Assembly: GCA_031274715.1 (NCBI GenBank)
Contig: JAISPT010000054.1
Span: 1 to 33,937 of the forward strand
DNA length: 33,937 nucleotides
Direction: 5' to 3'
DNA from: Azonexus sp.
Lineage (GTDB): Bacteria > Pseudomonadota > Gammaproteobacteria > Burkholderiales > Rhodocyclaceae
Within the stretch, counting starts at the first letter, position 1, and each line of letters opens with the position of its first letter. The position numbers and the translations under genes are program-made. The notes under the pieces were generated by a model. The model ran no database searches. It saw only the letters and a list, made by a program, of their open reading frames with translations, and was not told the DNA's origin. Positions 14,393 through 22,441 of the stretch are shown piece by piece.

Positions 14393-15688
14393 TTAGAGCA
14401 ACTTCATCTTCTTGGCTGCTTCGCGCAATTCACCGCGGAAATTCGGATGGGCAATACCGATCAGTGCTTCGCAGCGCTGCTTGGCGGTCTTGCCGCGCAA
14501 CTGGGCGACGCCATGCTCGGTAACGACATAGTTGACGTCGTTCTTGCTGGTGCTGACATGGGTACCCGGCGTCAGCGTCGGCACAATGCGGGAAATGGTG
14601 TCGTCCTTGGCGGTGGACGGCAGCACGATGAAGGCCTTGCCCCCCATGGAGCGGTTGGCCGAGCGGACAAAATCAGACTGTCCACCAGTGCCCGAGTAGG
14701 GAACAGCGCCGAGGCTCTCGGAACCGCACTGGCCCAGGAAGTCGATCTGCATGGTGGCGTTGATGGCATGCAGGTTGTCGTTCTGGCCGGCCAGGAAGGG
14801 GTCGTTGGTGAAATCGACCGGATGCATTTCCAACATGGGGTTGCGGTCCATGAACTGGTACAGCTTCTTCGAACCGAGGGCAAAAGTCGCCAGGATCTTG
14901 CCCGGATGGTAGTTTTTCCGGCGGTTGGTGACGACACCGGCTTCGACCAGGGTCATGATGCCGTCGCCGATCATTTCGGTATGTATGCCGAGATCATGTT
15001 TGTGGGTCAGTTGCATAACCACCGCATCGGGGATGCTGCCGTAGCCGATTTGCAGCGTGGCGCCATCGGGAATCATGTCGGCGACGTATTTGCCGATCGC
15101 CTCCTGGACCGGCCCGATCTTGGGCAGGCCGACCTCGGTGACCGGAGCCTCGCTTTCACATAGCGCGGTAACTTCCGAGATGTGGATATGGCAGTTGCCG
15201 TAGGCAAACGGCACGTTAGGATTGACTTCGAGCACCACGGCACGCGCCCGCTTGACCGCCGCCATCGTGTAATCGGTCCCCAGGGAGGTCGAGAAATAGC
15301 CATGCTTGTCCATCGGCGAAACCAGCGCGAAAACGACATCGGACGGGAACAGTTCGCGCCGGAACATTTCTGGCATTTCGGAAAAATGGTTGGGGTAGTA
15401 GTCGTATAAGCCGGCCTGGCCGCCCGGACGAGTGCAGCCGCCGAAGAAATAGGCGGTATGGCGAACGTTCTCGACCGTCTCCAGATCCATGTAATCGAAC
15501 TTGCGTATCGGCACGATCTGCGACACCTGTATTCCACGGAAATCGCGGCGCGCATCGGAGAGTGCAGTCAACAGGGCCGGCGGTTCGCCAACGCCAGACG
15601 GTACGACAACGGTGTCGCCATCCCGGAGGACACGGATCGCATCGGCGGCAGACAGGCATTTTTGCTGATAGATGGCTTGGAAGGACAT
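14393..15688 (-). CDS. Acetyl-CoA hydrolase/4-hydroxybutyrate CoA-transferase family protein
   Basis: The 431-residue protein is of the size and layout of the 4-hydroxybutyrate/butyrate:acetate CoA-transferase group. Visible features are RDGDTVVVPSGVGEPPALL near the N-terminus, GATLQIGYGSIPDAVV in the middle, the conserved HTEMIGDG that probably carries the catalytic glutamate, and GGQSDFVRSANRSMGGKAFIVLPSTAKD, then YVVTEHGVAQLRGKTAKQR. It exchanges CoA between acyl groups and acetate or hydrolyses acetyl-CoA; the true acyl substrate cannot be read from the sequence. It appears monocistronic, with a GAGGAGAGTCCGT ribosome site. Confidence 0.88.
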   Translation of the reverse strand: MSFQAIYQQKCLSAADAIRVLRDGDTVVVPSGVGEPPALLTALSDARRDFRGIQVSQIVPIRKFDYMDLETVENVRHTAYFFGGCTRPGGQAGLYDYYPNHFSEMPEMFRRELFPSDVVFALVSPMDKHGYFSTSLGTDYTMAAVKRARAVVLEVNPNVPFAYGNCHIHISEVTALCESEAPVTEVGLPKIGPVQEAIGKYVADMIPDGATLQIGYGSIPDAVVMQLTHKHDLGIHTEMIGDGIMTLVEAGVVTNRRKNYHPGKILATFALGSKKLYQFMDRNPMLEMHPVDFTNDPFLAGQNDNLHAINATMQIDFLGQCGSESLGAVPYSGTGGQSDFVRSANRSMGGKAFIVLPSTAKDDTISRIVPTLTPGTHVSTSKNDVNYVVTEHGVAQLRGKTAKQRCEALIGIAHPNFRGELREAAKKMKLL

Positions 15689-15767
15689 ACGGACTCTCCT
15701 CGGTTATTGCCTTGAAAATTAAAGATGCTCGCACACTGCCCGGCAGCTTTTGCTGACCGGGATCAAA

Positions 15768-15823
15768 TCATGGCCACGAATCAAGCGCAAGCCCGACCAT
15801 TCATGGCGAGGTGAGCGAGACAA
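15768..15823 (+). repeat. 56-bp dispersed repeat, copy 2
   Basis: It matches 6201-6256 (minus) at 45 of 56 bases with no gap. It lies in the gap between the divergent CoA-transferase start and the 3' end of the RNA methyltransferase gene. An internal ATG (15770) opens a 14-codon frame ending TGA, parallel to that in copy 1. Confidence 0.75.
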
Positions 15824-15872
15824 TGAACGTAAGCGACCTTGCGGCGAAGCTCCCCGTACGCGTCAGGCAAGC

Positions 15873-17015
15873 TCAGTGCTGCCGGTTGCTGCCAGCGACC
15901 ATGCGAATCTCGAACAGGCGGCATTCGAGCGGACCGTTGAACAGCGGCGTCTTGCGGCTGGGCTTCAGGCCGAGCAACTTGGGCAGGCGCAGGTCGGCGG
16001 TGAAGAAAAAACAGTTCCAGCCAGCCCAGTGGCGTTTCAGCGCGGTGCCGAGCAGCGGGTAGAAGGCGGCCAGTTCGTCCTGCTCGCCGAGACGCTCGCC
16101 GTAGGGCGGGTTGGCCAGCAGGATGCCTTGTTCGGCCGCCGGCTGGATTTCCAACAGGTCGCCGCAATCGACCGCGGCGATGCCGCCAAAGCCGGCTTCC
16201 TGCAGGTTGCGCCGGGTGGCGCGAACAGCTCGTTCGTCGATATCGTAGCCGCGAATATCAAGCGGCATGGCGGGCTTGACGCGGGCCTCGGCGGCGGCGC
16301 GGATATTGGCCCAGGTCAGTGCCTCGAACTTCTTCAGCAACTCGAAGGCGAAGCCCCGGTCAAGACCGGGCGCCCGGTCGAGAGCAATCTGCACTGCCTC
16401 AAGCAGAAAGGTGCCACTGCCGCACATCGGGTCGATCAGCGGCTGGCCCGGCCGCCAACCGGTCATTTTCAGAATGCCGGCCGCCAAGTTCTCTTTCAGC
16501 GGTGCCTCGACGCTGGCCTTGCGCAAACCGCGCTGCCACAGCGGCTGGCCAGAGGTGTCGAGATACAGCGTGCATTCGTTCTCGCTCAGGAAGACATGTA
16601 CGCTGACGTCCGGGTAGCGGGTATCGACGTTCGGCCGCTCGCCGCAGTCCTCGCGAAAGCGGTCGCAGATGGCATCCTTGACGCGCAGCGTCACGTAGTC
16701 GAGCGATTTCAACGGGCACTTGATCGCCGTCGTCACCACGCGCATCGTCCGCGTCACGGCGAAATGATTGGGCCACAACTGACGCACAGCCAGACGGTAG
16801 ATGTCGTCCTCCTTGGTGTACGGCCCCTTGACGATGTGCCAGAGAATACGGGTCGCCAGTCGCGATTCGAGATTGGCCCGATAGCAAACGCTCCAGTCGC
16901 CGACGAAGAAGACGCCGCCGTGGGTAGTGCGTAATTCCTCGGCGCCGACGGCGCGCAGTTCCTCAAGCAGCAGGTCTTCGAGACCGCGCGGGCAAATGGC
17001 GAAATAGTGGTTCAT
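15873..17015 (-). CDS. THUMP-domain class I RNA methyltransferase (RlmL N-terminal-half type)
   Basis: The 380-residue protein has an N-terminal ferredoxin-like/THUMP region (MNHYFAICPRGLEDLLLEEL.., to about 160) and a SAM-dependent methyltransferase domain with LIDPMCGSGTFLLEA (motif I) and the catalytic LANPPYGERLG at about 300. This corresponds to the N-terminal half of E. coli RlmL, which forms m2G2445 in 23S rRNA; the RlmK half is absent, as is common outside enterobacteria. It is the last gene of an operon with the HemJ-like gene, whose stop is five bases upstream of its start. Confidence 0.9.
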   Translation of the reverse strand: MNHYFAICPRGLEDLLLEELRAVGAEELRTTHGGVFFVGDWSVCYRANLESRLATRILWHIVKGPYTKEDDIYRLAVRQLWPNHFAVTRTMRVVTTAIKCPLKSLDYVTLRVKDAICDRFREDCGERPNVDTRYPDVSVHVFLSENECTLYLDTSGQPLWQRGLRKASVEAPLKENLAAGILKMTGWRPGQPLIDPMCGSGTFLLEAVQIALDRAPGLDRGFAFELLKKFEALTWANIRAAAEARVKPAMPLDIRGYDIDERAVRATRRNLQEAGFGGIAAVDCGDLLEIQPAAEQGILLANPPYGERLGEQDELAAFYPLLGTALKRHWAGWNCFFFTADLRLPKLLGLKPSRKTPLFNGPLECRLFEIRMVAGSNRQH

Positions 17016-17020
17016 GTCAG

Positions 17021-17437
17021 TCAGAAGGGCTTGAGAACGACGAGAAACAGCACGACCAGCAGTACCACTACCGGCAGTTCGTTGTAGAAACGGAACCAGA
17101 CATGCGAGTGGAGATTACCGCCGGCACGGAAGGCGGCCAGTAGGCGGCCACAGTGCCAGTGATAAGCGAGCAGCAAGACGACCAGCGCGACCTTGGCATG
17201 CAGCCAGCCACCATGAAAACCATAGGCGAACCACAACCAGAGGCCAGTCAGCACCGCCAGAATGCCGAGCGGCGTCATGAACTTGTACAGCTTGTCGGCC
17301 ATCAGCAGCAGCCGGTCGCGTTCGGCAATGCTGTCGGCCGGGACCATGGCCAGGTTCACATAGATGCGTGGTAGGTAGAACAGGCCGGCAAACCATGAAA
17401 TGACCATCCAGATATGCAGAGTCTTTACGACGAGCAT
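17021..17437 (-). CDS. HemJ/CopD-family membrane protein
   Basis: The 138-residue protein has four hydrophobic segments and the HemJ signature: KTLHIWMVISWFAGLFYLPRIYVNLA at the N-terminus, KLYKFMTPLGILAVLTGLWLW, then WLHAKVALVVLLLAYHWHCG with conserved histidines, and FRFYNELPVVVLLVVLFLVVLKPF. HemJ is the oxygen-independent protoporphyrinogen IX oxidase of haem synthesis in many proteobacteria that lack HemG and HemY. The ATG at 17437 has a GGGAGAAACGC ribosome site and overlaps the end of the epimerase gene by 13 bases. Some databases label the family as CopD or UPF0093. Confidence 0.85.
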   Translation of the reverse strand: MLVVKTLHIWMVISWFAGLFYLPRIYVNLAMVPADSIAERDRLLLMADKLYKFMTPLGILAVLTGLWLWFAYGFHGGWLHAKVALVVLLLAYHWHCGRLLAAFRAGGNLHSHVWFRFYNELPVVVLLVVLFLVVLKPF

Positions 17438-18315
17438 GCGTTTCTCCCAGCGGCGGCCTCGGCGATGCCGACGTCGACGGTCGGATAAGCGAGGCGCAGT
17501 TTCAGTTCTTGTTTGAGACGGCGGTTGCCGATCCGCCGCGATTCGCGCATGAACGACAGTTGCAGCGGCGACAACTGCGCCGCCGCCTCGTCCCAGCTCA
17601 GGCGCGGCGGCCGCGGTAGGGCGAAAGCGTCGGCGACGCAATCGAAATAATCGGCCATGCGCAGCCGCGAATCATCAACCACGTTGACCACCCGGTTGGC
17701 GCGCCCGTGGCGCAAAGCTGCGACACAGGCGGCGGCTAGGTCGTCGGCGTGGATATGGTTGCTATAAGCATCCTCGGTGGCAACCAGGGCCGGCAGCCCG
17801 CGCTGCAGGCGTTCGAGCGGTAACCGGTCGGCGCCGTAAATGCCGGGCGCGCGCAGGATGCTGACGCGCACGCCGCGCCGCCGTCCCCAGATCCGCAGAC
17901 GACGCTCGGCGTCGAGCCGGCGCGCGGCACGGGCGCTTTGCGGCCGGCAAGGGCAGGTCTCGTCGATCAGCGCCCCGGCACAATCGCCGTAAACCCCGGT
18001 CGTGCTCACGTAGACCAGTTGCCGTGGTAGACTGCCGCCCGCGCCAAGGGCCGCCAGCAGATTGCGAGTCCGCGTATCCAGGCGGCCGGCGCTAGGCGGC
18101 GGCGCCAGATGCAGAATCAGATCGGCCAGGCCGGCCAAGCACCGCAGGCTGGCCCGGTCGTCGAGATCGCCGAGCAGCGGAATCGCCCCCCTAGCGCGCC
18201 AGAACGCCGCCTGATCCGGCTCACGCAGCAGGGCATAGGCGCGGTAACGGCCGGCAAGACGAGAGAAGATGCGACGGGCGACGTCCCCGCTGCCGACAAT
18301 CAGGATTTTTTGCAC
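17425..18315 (-). CDS. NAD(P)-dependent epimerase/dehydratase-like protein (extended SDR)
   Basis: The 296-residue protein starts with the nucleotide-binding motif (VQKILIVGSGDVARRIFSRLAG), has LVYVSTTGVYGDCAG, the SDR active-site region, RAPGIYGADRLPLERL and HIHADDLAAACVAAL. It belongs to the YeeZ-like sugar-nucleotide epimerase relatives; no substrate can be assigned. The usual YxxxK is poorly preserved, since VYG is followed by DCAGALIDE. The start is GTG at 18315; the long reading frame upstream of it is only antisense to the reductase gene. It heads an operon with the HemJ-like and RNA methyltransferase genes. Confidence 0.8.
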   Translation of the reverse strand: MQKILIVGSGDVARRIFSRLAGRYRAYALLREPDQAAFWRARGAIPLLGDLDDRASLRCLAGLADLILHLAPPPSAGRLDTRTRNLLAALGAGGSLPRQLVYVSTTGVYGDCAGALIDETCPCRPQSARAARRLDAERRLRIWGRRRGVRVSILRAPGIYGADRLPLERLQRGLPALVATEDAYSNHIHADDLAAACVAALRHGRANRVVNVVDDSRLRMADYFDCVADAFALPRPPRLSWDEAAAQLSPLQLSFMRESRRIGNRRLKQELKLRLAYPTVDVGIAEAAAGRNACSS

Positions 18316-18348
18316 GCCGGCATTGTAGCCGACGACCAAGGGGAACCG

Positions 18349-19365
18349 ATGAGCTACCAGATCACTGTCCAGCCGAGCGGCCGCCAGTTCGCCGCCGAAG
18401 CCGACGAAAGCCTGCTCGACGCCGCGCTGCGCCACGGCCTGACCTTGCCGCACGGTTGCAAGGACGGAGCCTGCGGTGCCTGCAAGGGCAAGGTGCTCGC
18501 CGGCGTCGTCGACCACGGTCGTGCCCAGCCGCACTGCCTTAGCGACGCGGAGAAAGCCGCTGGTCTGACCCTCTATTGCTGCGCCACGGCCAGCTCGGAC
18601 TTGGTCATCGAGTGCAAACAGATCGCCCCGGTCGGCGATATTCAGGTCAAGACCTTGCCGGCCCGCATCGAAAAACTGGAACGCCTGGCTCTGGATGTCA
18701 TCGAGCTGCATCTGCGCCTGCCGGCCAGCGAACGCCTGCAATTCCTCGCCGGCCAGTACATCGACATCCTGCTCAAGGACGGGCGCAAGCGCAGCTTCTC
18801 GCTGGCCAATGCACCGCACGACAATGCCGTGCTGCAATTGCACATTCGCCACATCCCCGGCGGCGCCTTCACCGAGCAAGTGTTCACCACCCTGAAGGTC
18901 CGCGACATCCTGCGCTTCAGTGGTCCGTACGGCAGCTTTCACCTGCGCGAGGATTCGCCCAAACCGATCATTCTGCTCGCTGGCGGCACCGGCTTCGCGC
19001 CGACCAAGGCCATCGTCGAGCACGCCATCGCCGAGGCATGCCCACGACCGATAGCTATCTACTGGGGCGCCCGGGCACGCGCCGACCTGTACCAGGACGC
19101 ACTACCTCAACAATGGGCAGCCAGCCATCCGCACATTCACTATGTACCGGTACTCTCGGAACCGGCTGCCGGCGACGCCTGGAACGGCCGCACCGGCCTG
19201 GTCCACCATGCAGTCATGGCCGATTTTCCCGACTTGTCGGGACACCAAGTCTACGCCTGCGGTGCGCCGGCGATGATCGCCGCGGCCAAGGCCGATTTCA
19301 CCAGCCGCTGCGGCCTGCCGGAAGAGGAATTTTTCGCCGACGCCTTCAGCTTCGCAGCGAACTAG
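18349..19365 (+). CDS. 2Fe-2S ferredoxin/FAD/NAD(P) oxidoreductase
   Basis: The 338-residue protein has three modules. A plant-type 2Fe-2S domain at 1-90 carries C37, C42, C45 and C77 or C78 (HGCKDGACGACKGKV .. LYCCAT). An FAD domain at about 100-205 has RKRSFSLANAP. An NAD(P) domain has ILLAGGTGFAPTKAI and ends EEFFADAFSF. The layout is that of CDP-6-deoxy-delta-3,4-glucoseen reductase-like/AscD proteins and of oxygenase reductase subunits. The electron acceptor is not encoded nearby. A GGGGAACCG precedes the ATG, and the gene diverges from the epimerase gene across 33 bases. Confidence 0.88.
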   Translation: MSYQITVQPSGRQFAAEADESLLDAALRHGLTLPHGCKDGACGACKGKVLAGVVDHGRAQPHCLSDAEKAAGLTLYCCATASSDLVIECKQIAPVGDIQVKTLPARIEKLERLALDVIELHLRLPASERLQFLAGQYIDILLKDGRKRSFSLANAPHDNAVLQLHIRHIPGGAFTEQVFTTLKVRDILRFSGPYGSFHLREDSPKPIILLAGGTGFAPTKAIVEHAIAEACPRPIAIYWGARARADLYQDALPQQWAASHPHIHYVPVLSEPAAGDAWNGRTGLVHHAVMADFPDLSGHQVYACGAPAMIAAAKADFTSRCGLPEEEFFADAFSFAAN

Positions 19366-19371
19366 CGTCGC

Positions 19372-20025
19372 TCAACGCTGCCAGGCGCAGCCCTGCAACG
19401 TCTGCCCATCGACGTGGACAGTGGCGGTCCAGCCAAATACCGTGTCACCCCGGCTGTCGCGGCACAGCTTGCGCTCGAAACGCACGTCGAGGCGACCATC
19501 CGGCCCCTCGCCACTGAATTGCGCAACCTCGCCTTGGCGCACGAAGACGTGATAAGGCAGATTCACTTCAGGCGCGCCCTGGCGCTGCAGCGTCACTTTT
19601 TCGCCACCGGCTGCCAGCGCCCAGCCCGGCTCGTTGCCGCTGGCCAGCCAGGCCTCGTCGTTGCCACCCGGTTTCTGGCAACGGCCGTCGACCAACGCCA
19701 GATTCAGTTCACTGGCACGTAGTAGCGTGCTGTTGCCGTGAACCACCCCGAACAATTCGACATAGAGCTTACGGCCATCGGCCAGGCCGGCCATTTCCAG
19801 GCCACGACTGACCTGGCGGTCGGCCGAAACATCCTCGACCAGCATATAGGTACGGTCGCGACAAGGGGAGAAAACCAGCTTTTCCCCATGCTTCATCAGG
19901 AAACCATAGGCCAGGCGGGGCGTGTTGTCGGGCGCCGGGGCGGCTGGGGTTGCGGGCGCCACCGGCGCAGCCTGGACAACAACAGCAAACAGTGTGGCGA
20001 AGAGGGAAACGGTCGGCTTCATCAT
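19372..20025 (-). CDS. Secreted COG3650-like protein
   Basis: The product (217 residues) has a signal peptide (MMKPTVSLFATLFAVVVQA), an alanine/proline-rich linker, and a C-terminal domain containing ASGNEPGWALAAGGEKVTLQRQGAPEVNLPY and FGWTATVHVDGQTLQGCAW. This GNEPxW..V.L pattern and the final GCA are typical of COG3650/MliC-like beta-barrel proteins. Two consecutive ATG codons allow a start at 20025 or 20022; neither has a clear ribosome site. It converges on the reductase gene with six bases between the stops. Confidence 0.65.
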   Translation of the reverse strand: MMKPTVSLFATLFAVVVQAAPVAPATPAAPAPDNTPRLAYGFLMKHGEKLVFSPCRDRTYMLVEDVSADRQVSRGLEMAGLADGRKLYVELFGVVHGNSTLLRASELNLALVDGRCQKPGGNDEAWLASGNEPGWALAAGGEKVTLQRQGAPEVNLPYHVFVRQGEVAQFSGEGPDGRLDVRFERKLCRDSRGDTVFGWTATVHVDGQTLQGCAWQR

Positions 20026-20156
20026 GGCGAGTGGAAAAATGGACAAATGGGCTTGTATTCTCGCCCATTGGTGGTGGTGGTGGTTTGATACAGGCAAAAC
20101 CGTGGTCAATAACAAGCTGATATGATTGCCCACCGGTCACCTATTGACGGATTCTG

Positions 20157-21452
20157 ATGCCGATCCTGCCCCGCCTGCGCTTCTTCATCTACCAGGGCGC
20201 GCGCAAATTGTTTGCAATGCTGCCGCAGGCAAGACGGCACAGTGTTTACCGTTCCTTCGTCGATTGCGATCCGGCGCCGAACCCGCGCCTGGTTCTAAAA
20301 ATCGCCGAGACGCGCGAGGAACTGGAAGCTTGCTTCAAGCTGCTGCACGACGCCTACGTCGCCAGCGGCTTCATGACCCCCGACGCCTCCGGGTTGCGGG
20401 TAACTATCTATCATGCGCTGCCGACGACGACAACGCTGTGCGCCAAGCTCGACGATCAGGTGATTGGTACCCTGTCGCTGATTCGCGAGAGCGCCATCGG
20501 CTTTCCATTACAGCGCATCTTCGATCTCAGCGGCATCCGCGCCAAGGAAGGCAACATCGCCGAAGTCTCGGCGCTGGCGATACACCCGCGTTTCCGGCGC
20601 ACTGGCGGGACAATTCTGTTCCCGCTGATGAAGTTCATGTACGAGTACTGCACCACCTTCTTCGATACCCGCCACTTGGTGATCGCCGTCAATCCGCGGC
20701 ATATCGAGATGTACGAGTCGCTGCTCTACTTCCGCCGACTGACCGCCAGCGTTGTCGAAAACTACGACTTCGTGAACGGAGCCCCGGCCGTTGGCGCCAC
20801 CCTCGACCTCCGGCACGCTCCGGACATCCTGCGCAAGGTCTACGCCGGCAAGCCGGCCCGGCGCAACCTCTACCACTACTTTCTGGAGACGCGGCTGCCC
20901 AACATCCAGATGCCACACCGCCGCTTCTACACCACCAACGACCCGGTGCTGACGCCCGACCTGGTCGATTATTTCTTCAACCAGCGCACCCGGGTGTTCG
21001 CCGAACTAAGCGACCGCAAGAAGGCGCTGCTACATCTGATCTACGACTTGCCCGAATACCGTGCCGTGCTACCGCCGCTACCACCGGATCCGACTGGCGC
21101 CCATGTCCGTCAACACCGCCGTTTCTCGGTCAAGTGCCCGGCGCGGCTAATCGGCGAACAGGCTGGCAAAGCCATCCCGATCGAGGTCAATGAGGTCTCG
21201 CGCTATGGTTTCCGTGCCCGCACCGCCCGCATCGTGCCGACCGGTGTCTGGCTGACGGCCATCGTCCAGCTTGGCAGCAAGGAAGTCTCCCGCCTGACCG
21301 TCCAGGCAGTCCAGGAAACCAGTCAGGACGATCGCCACTACTGCGGTTTCCGCATCGGCGAGCCGGACCTGGTCTGGCGCAAGTTCGTCACCGCCCTGTA
21401 TCAAGGCCATACGCACAGCGACCTCGATCACGCCACCCGCTTTCTCCAGTAA
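20157..21452 (+). CDS. FeeM-like N-acyl amino acid synthase (GNAT fold) with C-terminal PilZ domain
   Basis: The 431-residue protein has two parts. Residues 1 to about 265 resemble FeeM/N-acyl-homoserine-lactone-synthase-type acyltransferases of the GNAT superfamily: REELEACFKLLHDAYVASGFM, then VIGTLSLIRES, AEVSALAIHPRFRRTGG and LVIAVNPRHIEMYESLLYFRRL. Residues from about 318 form a PilZ-like domain: QHRRFSVKCPARLIG, then VNEVSRYGFRAR (the N/DxSxxG motif, N345) and a final beta-rich stretch. The first motif is RRFSVK rather than the full RxxxR, so cyclic-di-GMP binding may be weakened. This suggests acyl-amino-acid production controlled by c-di-GMP, which is inference. It is transcribed alone. 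Confidence 0.75.
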   Translation: MPILPRLRFFIYQGARKLFAMLPQARRHSVYRSFVDCDPAPNPRLVLKIAETREELEACFKLLHDAYVASGFMTPDASGLRVTIYHALPTTTTLCAKLDDQVIGTLSLIRESAIGFPLQRIFDLSGIRAKEGNIAEVSALAIHPRFRRTGGTILFPLMKFMYEYCTTFFDTRHLVIAVNPRHIEMYESLLYFRRLTASVVENYDFVNGAPAVGATLDLRHAPDILRKVYAGKPARRNLYHYFLETRLPNIQMPHRRFYTTNDPVLTPDLVDYFFNQRTRVFAELSDRKKALLHLIYDLPEYRAVLPPLPPDPTGAHVRQHRRFSVKCPARLIGEQAGKAIPIEVNEVSRYGFRARTARIVPTGVWLTAIVQLGSKEVSRLTVQAVQETSQDDRHYCGFRIGEPDLVWRKFVTALYQGHTHSDLDHATRFLQ

Positions 21453-21658
21453 CCGCATCTGCTTTCCCGTCGCACTGATCAGCGCATGTACCCTGGCCGC
21501 CCGACGAAATCGTGCATACCGAAAGCACCGATGATGTAGCGCCGGTCGTGCACTACCCATAGTTTGCTACGCTATCGATAACTCGGACGAAGTAGGCGGC
21601 GGCCCGCGCCATGTTGCCACAACAGGAAGCAAGAAGCGCTGATGGCATAATCGCAGGC

Positions 21659-22441
21659 ATGTCCACCACGCCGCTCCGCCAACTCGCCCTGCAAGGGGCC
21701 GCCGTCATTGTCGTTCTCTCGCTGGCCTGGCCTTACTACGGCTGGCAGGCACAGGCCATGCCCTGGCGCGAGACCAGCCTGACCATCGGCGGCGTCGCCT
21801 TGCTGTTCGCGACGCTGACACGCCAACCGTGGTGGTGGCGCCTGATCCATGCCGGCTTCATGCCGCTGGTGTGGGTCACTTATCGCCTGGCGATCGACCC
21901 TGGCTGGTTCCTGCTCGCTTTCATCCTGCTGCTACTGGTCTATCGCGGCGCACTATCCGGCCAGGTGCCGTTGTACCTGTCCAACCGTCAGACAGTGGCC
22001 GCCCTCGACCGGCTGATCGCGCGCGAAGACGCCGGGCGCATCCTCGACCTCGGCGCCGGCCTCGGCAGCACGCTGATTCCGCTGGCCGATACCTGGCCGG
22101 AACGGCAGTTCATTGGCACCGAGAATGCGCCGGCGACCTGGCTGCTCAGCCACCTGCTCGGCGTCGGCAGGTCCAATCTCCAGCTGCGCTGGGGCGACCT
22201 GTGGCAGGTCCCGCTGACCGGGCAGGACCTGGTCTATGCCTTCCTCTCACCAGCGCCGATGGAGCGGCTGTGGCAGAAGGCGCAAGCCGAGATGACGCCA
22301 GGCAGCCTGTTCGTCAGCAACAGTTTCCCGGTACCCGGCATTGCCCCGAGCGAATTGATCGAAGTACCCGGCTCGCCGCCGCGGCCACTGTACTGCTACC
22401 GGATCCAGCAATCATGCTGCGCCGCAAGCCAGAAGTCCTGA
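21659..22441 (+). CDS. Membrane-anchored class I SAM methyltransferase
   Basis: The product is 260 residues. Three hydrophobic segments at about 9-29, 41-53 and 61-97 precede a Rossmann methyltransferase domain starting with ILDLGAGLGSTLIPLA (motif I, 130-142) and GTENAP with the acidic residue E155. LVYAFLSPAPMERLWQKAQAEMTPGSLFVSNSFPV completes the fold. The target is unknown; the location suggests a membrane lipid, quinone or protein substrate. The last 28 bases overlap the next gene in another frame, so the two are probably translated together. Confidence 0.8.
   Translation: MSTTPLRQLALQGAAVIVVLSLAWPYYGWQAQAMPWRETSLTIGGVALLFATLTRQPWWWRLIHAGFMPLVWVTYRLAIDPGWFLLAFILLLLVYRGALSGQVPLYLSNRQTVAALDRLIAREDAGRILDLGAGLGSTLIPLADTWPERQFIGTENAPATWLLSHLLGVGRSNLQLRWGDLWQVPLTGQDLVYAFLSPAPMERLWQKAQAEMTPGSLFVSNSFPVPGIAPSELIEVPGSPPRPLYCYRIQQSCCAASQKS

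Noticed and set aside
14395..14407. TTAGAGCAACTT, resembling the end of the family A element
   Set aside because: It is the last codons (K-L-L-stop) of the CoA-transferase on the minus strand and has no inverted partner, so it is a chance match.
18316..19023. Upstream extension of the epimerase frame
   Set aside because: It is antisense to the reductase gene and shows no fold; the Rossmann motif begins at GTG 18315.
20068..20085. Short GGT repeat upstream of the COG3650-like gene
   Set aside because: It is a simple-sequence run in a non-coding region with no sign of a tandem array or regulatory role.
21829..22413. Long upstream extension of the kinase reading frame
   Set aside because: It is the alternative frame of the methyltransferase gene; the protein is arginine/proline-rich and without domains. 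The kinase starts at ATG 22414 with its membrane segment.
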